This document shows positions 60,860 through 64,000 of a stretch of 64,000 nt of DNA, one piece after another. Made by a program: the position numbers and the translations under genes. Below the pieces are notes generated by a model. That model saw nothing but the letters and a program-made list of their open reading frames with translations. It ran no database searches and was not told the DNA's origin. The DNA is from a virus, in the IMG/VR virus record IMGVR_UViG_3300042261_000868, positions 16,665-80,664 of that record. One strand, given 5' to 3'. Every line of letters starts with the position of its first letter. Positions within the stretch are counted from its first letter, which is position 1.

Positions 60860-62554
60860 TTATAGATCGTATATTTCTTTTACTTTCTTGCCGTAACTCT
60901 TGATTATTTGGCCGCCAACAGCATTGGCTTCATCTTCTAAATCTCCACCGACATCTTGATATTGAGTATTAAGTTCAATTTTACCAACTTTGCGCTGATG
61001 GAAATGCACCAATTCATGAGCTAAGGTTCTCAAAAAGTCCGCTAATGACCTTCCCTTAACATATACCATGATTTCTTCATTGGTTGGGTTGAATGCTCCA
61101 TGTGTCATTCCACCCTTACGAGTAACTAAAAAACTAATCTTAGGCAATTCAGTTAATCTAAGGTAACTTAATGCGTGTTGGATGAAGTTCTCAATGATGG
61201 TTGAGATAGTTTCATCAAATTCTTGCTCAGTTACGAAGGAATAACTATCCTTAGTTATAGGATTTGGTTTAAAATACTCCTCTTGTATCATTGAACTCTT
61301 TATAAACTCAGCGATTTCGCCTGGATTGTTGTTAATTTGACCATCCCATAAGGCAGAAAGCACTTTTTTCTGTGCAACTCCAATCTTTGGGAAGTCTTTT
61401 TTGTCCTTAATACCCATAAATTGGGCCAAAGTAGGTCCATCAACCGCTAACTCCTTGCCACGTAAAGGTACTTGACGCATCTTTTCGATTTTTTGTTGAA
61501 TTTCTTCATCAATTTCTTTAAAAACTTCTGATAAGACTGCTAAATCTTGGTCAGTTAAATTTCCAACATAACTATGTGGGTACTCTTTTGTGTTTTTTAT
61601 TAACTTTGCGGTTTCAATAAGTTTGATGTATTTAGCATCTGGCTTCATAATGTTGTAATTACCACCATTAATAAAGAAAGCAACCATTTGCCCAGAGATT
61701 TTATCCTCTGGTTTGGTTAAATGAGGTAATTTTACAATGAAAGGATTAAATTCAGCACCGAAAAGCTTTTCACCCACCTCTAACTTCCAGAGAAGGGTAA
61801 TAAATGTCTCGCTATCGGCCTTTCCTTTCGTCCACGCCTTCTTAAATTCCTCAAAGATTCTCTCGCCAGATACACTAGAAAGTTCGCTAGAAAGGTTTCT
61901 AATGGCATTGGCAGTCTCACCACTGATATCAAACCCCATTCTCGTAGCAAATTGAATGGCACGAAGCATCCTTAAGTGATCCTCACCAAAACGAGCAAGA
62001 GGATCACCTACAGCCTTTAATACGCCACCTTCTAAATCCTTTAATCCACCGTTGGGGTCAATGACAGCATCTTTTAAAAGTGCAATTGCTTTCTCTTTAG
62101 GGTATGCTTGGACATTTATAAAGACACTTAAAGGAACTGCCATGGCATTCCAAGTAAAGTCGCGCCTCTTTAAATCATCCTCAACAGATGCATTGGGGTC
62201 AACTTGAACAGTGAAATCCGTATGCTTATCGCCAGTACGGTCTTCCTTGGTTCTAGGAATTGCAAAATCAAATTCTTCTTTATCTATATTCGCCTTAACA
62301 ATACCAAACTGTTGACCAACTTCTTTTGGTTTGCCTATTTGGACTAAAGCGTGTTGAATTTCCTCAAGACTTAATTTCCTTACAAGGAAATCAATATCCT
62401 TGGGGTCATGACCTAACACAAAGTCTCTTATGGGTCCACCAACAACAAATATCTCACCACCAGCTTGAGTGATAGCATTATTAATCTTTTGTAAGGTACT
62501 TATATCAACCTTACTCTCATCGAGAACCTTGAAGAAACTTTGAAAATTATCCAT
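60860..62554 (-). CDS. tRNA nucleotidyltransferase (CCA-adding/poly(A) polymerase family) fused to a zincin domain
   Basis: 564 residues. Residues 1-230: class II nucleotidyltransferase with VVGGPIRDFVLGHDPKDIDF (G39/G40, R43/D44, metal-binding D53/D55), the RRDFTWNAMAV motif, and ARFGEDHLRMLRAIQFATRM. Residues 230-430 are the helical body. Residues about 440-564 form an extra domain with LRTLAHELVHFHQRKVGKIE (H513-E514-x-x-H517) and DLEDEANAVGG, which looks like a zinc metallopeptidase site with a downstream acidic ligand. Cellular CCA enzymes of this class have no such domain. The nucleotidyltransferase would mature or repair tRNA 3' ends; the zincin target is unknown. No SD; TATAAATA lies 9 bases before ATG. 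Confidence 0.85.
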   Translation of the reverse strand: MDNFQSFFKVLDESKVDISTLQKINNAITQAGGEIFVVGGPIRDFVLGHDPKDIDFLVRKLSLEEIQHALVQIGKPKEVGQQFGIVKANIDKEEFDFAIPRTKEDRTGDKHTDFTVQVDPNASVEDDLKRRDFTWNAMAVPLSVFINVQAYPKEKAIALLKDAVIDPNGGLKDLEGGVLKAVGDPLARFGEDHLRMLRAIQFATRMGFDISGETANAIRNLSSELSSVSGERIFEEFKKAWTKGKADSETFITLLWKLEVGEKLFGAEFNPFIVKLPHLTKPEDKISGQMVAFFINGGNYNIMKPDAKYIKLIETAKLIKNTKEYPHSYVGNLTDQDLAVLSEVFKEIDEEIQQKIEKMRQVPLRGKELAVDGPTLAQFMGIKDKKDFPKIGVAQKKVLSALWDGQINNNPGEIAEFIKSSMIQEEYFKPNPITKDSYSFVTEQEFDETISTIIENFIQHALSYLRLTELPKISFLVTRKGGMTHGAFNPTNEEIMVYVKGRSLADFLRTLAHELVHFHQRKVGKIELNTQYQDVGGDLEDEANAVGGQIIKSYGKKVKEIYDL

Positions 62555-62563
62555 ATGTTATCT

Positions 62564-62571
62564 TATTTATA
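62564..62571 (-). promoter_or_regulatory. T4-like late promoter octamer
   Basis: TATAAATA ending 9 bases before ATG 62554; leader would be nearly absent. Confidence 0.45.
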
Positions 62572-63085
62572 CTATCTTTTTCCAAACCTTTGTATAGTTT
62601 AGAGTTAATAAGTCTTTATTGTTAATCATACCAGTTAATTCATTTGGACGATTCCAACGACGATACCCCTTGTATTTAGCATCGCAAGATTTTTTTACTA
62701 TAGTATTTCGGTCAATAAGCCTTTCACTGAGGTCTGCTAGTTCTTGTCTATCAACAAACAAAAAATGGGTTTTAAATTCAAAAGCAACTAAATCAGCTTT
62801 TCCATAAAGCCAACCAGGGTTTCCCCTAACATTTTTAAATTCAACCCAAATCCACTCATCCCGCTGTTCACCAGAACGACTAAGTTTCTTCATCGCCTTC
62901 ACTTCAACTTTTTTAGTGCCTTCTTTGTGGTGAAAGAAGTAATCAAAATGTTCCTTCATATCGTTGTGTCTAGATGATTTCTCAATAGTCACCTTCTCGG
63001 CAGCAGCAATCTTCTTTAACTCATTCTCGGCATTGTTACCAATTTCAAGGCACTTACCATCGGTGTCGTACTTATTAGGTTGCAT
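62567..63085 (-). CDS. Putative PD-(D/E)XK-type nuclease or DNA-binding protein
   Basis: 172 residues from ATG 63085 (TAATG overlap with the membrane-protein gene); an upstream extension lacks an SD. HFDYFFHHKEG then KKVEVKAMKKL gives D...E-x-K spacing like a PD-(D/E)XK core, followed by DEWIWVEFKNVRGNPGWLYG and HFLFVDRQEL. The pattern resembles small phage nuclease-like proteins, but the fit is weak and function is unproven. Confidence 0.45.
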   Translation of the reverse strand: MQPNKYDTDGKCLEIGNNAENELKKIAAAEKVTIEKSSRHNDMKEHFDYFFHHKEGTKKVEVKAMKKLSRSGEQRDEWIWVEFKNVRGNPGWLYGKADLVAFEFKTHFLFVDRQELADLSERLIDRNTIVKKSCDAKYKGYRRWNRPNELTGMINNKDLLTLNYTKVWKKIV

Positions 63086-63288
63086 TATGCTTCCCACATA
63101 ATAAAAGCAAATGTTGCCAATAATGGCAATATCACAAGAACCACCGCTGCTGCTATTAAGATTATGGATGCCATCAAAGCAAATGCCAAGGCACATAATG
63201 AAATAAGTATTCCAACTACTATCACTGTTGCTAACGCGGAAAGCAATAAAACAAACGGTGATAACAAGATTCGGAGAAATATATTCAT
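63085..63288 (-). CDS. Small hydrophobic membrane protein
   Basis: 67 residues, nearly all hydrophobic: two membrane helices (ILLSPFVLLLSALATVIVVG and IILIAAAVVLVILPLLATF) with a single Arg near the N-terminus. SD AAGAGG before ATG 63288 and a promoter at 63313-63339. Similar in form to small phage membrane effectors or holins. Confidence 0.6.
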   Translation of the reverse strand: MNIFLRILLSPFVLLLSALATVIVVGILISLCALAFALMASIILIAAAVVLVILPLLATFAFIMWEA

Positions 63289-63312
63289 TTTTTTGTTTTA
63301 CCTCTTGGTGTT

Positions 63313-63339
63313 ATTATATCTTCTTTTTTTTAAAGTCAA
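63313..63339 (-). promoter_or_regulatory. Sigma-70-like promoter for the membrane-protein gene
   Basis: TTGACT (63339-63334), 15-base A-rich spacer, TATAAT (63318-63313). It overlaps the end of the HTH fragment. Confidence 0.55.
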
Positions 63340-63559
63340 CATCAAGTTTTTTACACCTTTTTCTTATTGCATTATCAGAAACTCCAAACATTTTTCCTAT
63401 GGTTGTCATTGGATATTGAGAAACCAATTTTTCTAGTTCCTCTTTAGATACTTCAAATTTTTTGGGTTCGTTTTGGAAATGCGTGGGGGAGTCGAACCCC
63501 GAAACCTTAACAGTTTTGCAGACTGCTCCCAGAAACCCCCTGAGATTAAGGACACGCAT
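63314..63559 (-). CDS. HTH-domain ORF fragment whose 5' end overlaps the tRNA
   Basis: The frame runs 81 codons from an ATG that is bases 2-4 of the tRNA-Cys gene. Only the last 50 residues look like protein: KFEVSKEELEKLVSQYP then IGKMFGVSDNAIRKRCKKL, an HTH often found at the C-terminus of phage HNH endonucleases. No ATG, GTG or TTG with an SD lies between the tRNA and this domain. I read it as the 3' remnant of a longer nuclease or regulator gene, possibly not translated. A real short protein is the alternative. Confidence 0.4.
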   Translation of the reverse strand: MRVLNLRGFLGAVCKTVKVSGFDSPTHFQNEPKKFEVSKEELEKLVSQYPMTTIGKMFGVSDNAIRKRCKKLDVDFKKKKI

Positions 63560-63560
63560 C
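63474..63560 (-). tRNA. tRNA-Cys(GCA), 87 nt, unusual 8/4 acceptor branch
   Basis: Read on the - strand: an 8-bp acceptor GAUGCGUG/CACGCAUU (first pair G-U), anticodon arm GCAGU-CUGCAAA-ACUGU with GCA anticodon and U33, T arm GGGG-UUCGACU-CCCC (4 bp, consensus T loop), discriminator U73 as in tRNA-Cys, and encoded CCA (63476-63474). The 8+4 bp branch replaces the usual 7+5. The segment between acceptor and anticodon arms is 26 nt, 8-9 longer than normal, and can form a 6-bp hairpin (UCUCAG/CUGGGA). CCUUAA in that segment is also complementary to UUAAGG after the anticodon arm. Preceded by its own promoter. Confidence 0.7.
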
Positions 63561-63567
63561 TATGCTA

Positions 63568-63595
63568 ATTATATCAGTATCCGTGGACTTGTCAA
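63568..63595 (-). promoter_or_regulatory. Consensus sigma-70 promoter for the tRNA
   Basis: TTGACA (63595-63590), 16-base spacer, TATAAT (63573-63568). Seven bases after the -10 is the first base of the tRNA. The -35 contains the TGA stop of the upstream gene, as at 56945-56950. Confidence 0.75.
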
Positions 63596-63948
63596 CGACT
63601 GCGTTTCTTACCGTAGACACTTCCAGTAGAAGTGAACCCATCATCATAATGTTGTGGTGGCGGCAAAGGCTTAACCTCTGGTGGCTTAGGTGGCTCAGGT
63701 ATAACTACCTCAACCTTAATCTCATCCACTGGTTTAACCACAGCAATCGTAACTTCTGCTTTAACTACTACTTCGGGCTTCTCAACCTTTGGAGTAACAC
63801 TGATATTCTTTAAAATATCCTGAGCAGCTTGATTATTATCAAGCTCCTTAATTTCAACCTCAGTAAGAGGATGATCCCCGTCTACTAAAACAATAGGATC
63901 TTCGTCCCCTTGTTGTTTCGTGAAAAGCCACTTAAGTAAGTTTCTCAT
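63592..63948 (-). CDS. Hypothetical Pro/Val-rich protein
   Basis: 118 residues. Basic start (RNLLKWLFTKQQG), then a long low-complexity Val/Glu/Lys/Pro region (PEVVVKAEVTIAVVKPVDEI, PEPPKPPEVKPLPPP) and a basic tail ending GKKRSR. AGGA before ATG 63948. It lies between two tRNA genes. Likely an extended or tethering protein; no family recognised. Confidence 0.55.
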   Translation of the reverse strand: MRNLLKWLFTKQQGDEDPIVLVDGDHPLTEVEIKELDNNQAAQDILKNISVTPKVEKPEVVVKAEVTIAVVKPVDEIKVEVVIPEPPKPPEVKPLPPPQHYDDGFTSTGSVYGKKRSR

Positions 63949-63963
63949 ATATTCCTAAAATCT

Positions 63964-64000
63964 TGGTGCCCATTAGAGGACTTGCGCCCCTCTCTGAAGT
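63964..64000 (-). tRNA. 3' end of a tRNA, cut by the window edge
   Basis: On the - strand the last 37 bases read as T arm AGGGG-CGCAAGU-CCUCU, acceptor 3' strand AAUGGGC, discriminator A and encoded CCA (63966-63964). The T loop CGCAAGU lacks the usual UU at positions 54-55. Anticodon lies outside the window, so identity is unknown. Confidence 0.55.

Noticed and set aside
1-64000. Prophage or integrative element
   Set aside because: No integrase, excisionase, attachment-site repeat or bacterial flank is visible; the tRNA genes sit inside phage gene runs.

Overview
The window is a 64 kb piece of a large, AT-rich, tailed bacteriophage genome with a contractile, T4-type (myovirus) tail. The evidence is a baseplate gene run (gp5-like spike, gp25-like, gp6-like and gp7/P2 gpI-like wedge proteins), several very large adhesins, phage nucleotide-metabolism genes, and perfect copies of the T4 late-promoter octamer TATAAATA just upstream of start codons on both strands. 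There is no integrase, no plasmid or IS gene and no bacterial housekeeping operon. Shine-Dalgarno sites (AGGAG type) and TTGAC/TATAAT promoters are common, so the host probably has an ordinary sigma-70 and anti-SD system. The host itself cannot be named. The size of the tail genes and the translation genes suggest a jumbo or huge phage, but genome size cannot be seen here.

Layout. (1) 1-10.2 kb, + strand: a partial unknown gene, a class II (B12-dependent) ribonucleotide reductase, a glycosyltransferase / glycosyltransferase-like / methyltransferase cassette, an HNH nuclease, a RecB/Cas4-like nuclease with four Cys, an NAD-dependent DNA ligase, and a small basic protein with its own promoter and terminator. 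(2) 10.3-42.9 kb, + strand: the tail module, running from the gp5-like spike through baseplate wedge genes into adhesin and tail-fibre genes of up to 2493 codons. These carry kelch-like, FG-GAP, SGNH-like, H-type-lectin-like and DUF2341-like regions, poly-serine linkers and a GC-rich chimeric segment. (3) 42.9-43.06 kb: three hairpins in a row, the last a bidirectional terminator, separating convergent transcription units. (4) 43.06-64 kb, - strand: about 40 mostly small, tightly packed genes. They include a ClpP-like protease, dNMP kinase, a MoxR-type AAA+ ATPase with a VWA/metallopeptidase partner, an SprT-like protease, a nucleoside deoxyribosyltransferase-like protein, a PNK-like kinase, thioredoxin, translation initiation factor IF-3, a tRNA nucleotidyltransferase fused to a zincin domain, a structurally odd tRNA-Cys and the 3' end of another tRNA.

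How it works together. The reductase, dNMP kinase, deoxyribosyltransferase and thioredoxin serve dNTP supply; ligase and nucleases serve replication or repair. IF-3, the tRNAs and the CCA-adding enzyme point to takeover of translation. Two promoter classes can be read: host-like promoters with short 15-16 bp spacers, two carrying palindromic operator-like sites, and T4-like late promoters. The observations most worth a second look are the 8/4-type tRNA-Cys whose promoter would start transcription at its mature 5' end, the nucleotidyltransferase-zincin fusion, the degenerate nucleotidyltransferase paralogue, the MoxR/VWA cassette, the palindromic promoters, and a lectin-like module shared between a baseplate wedge protein and three adhesins. 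Family assignments were made by eye from motifs; no database search was run.
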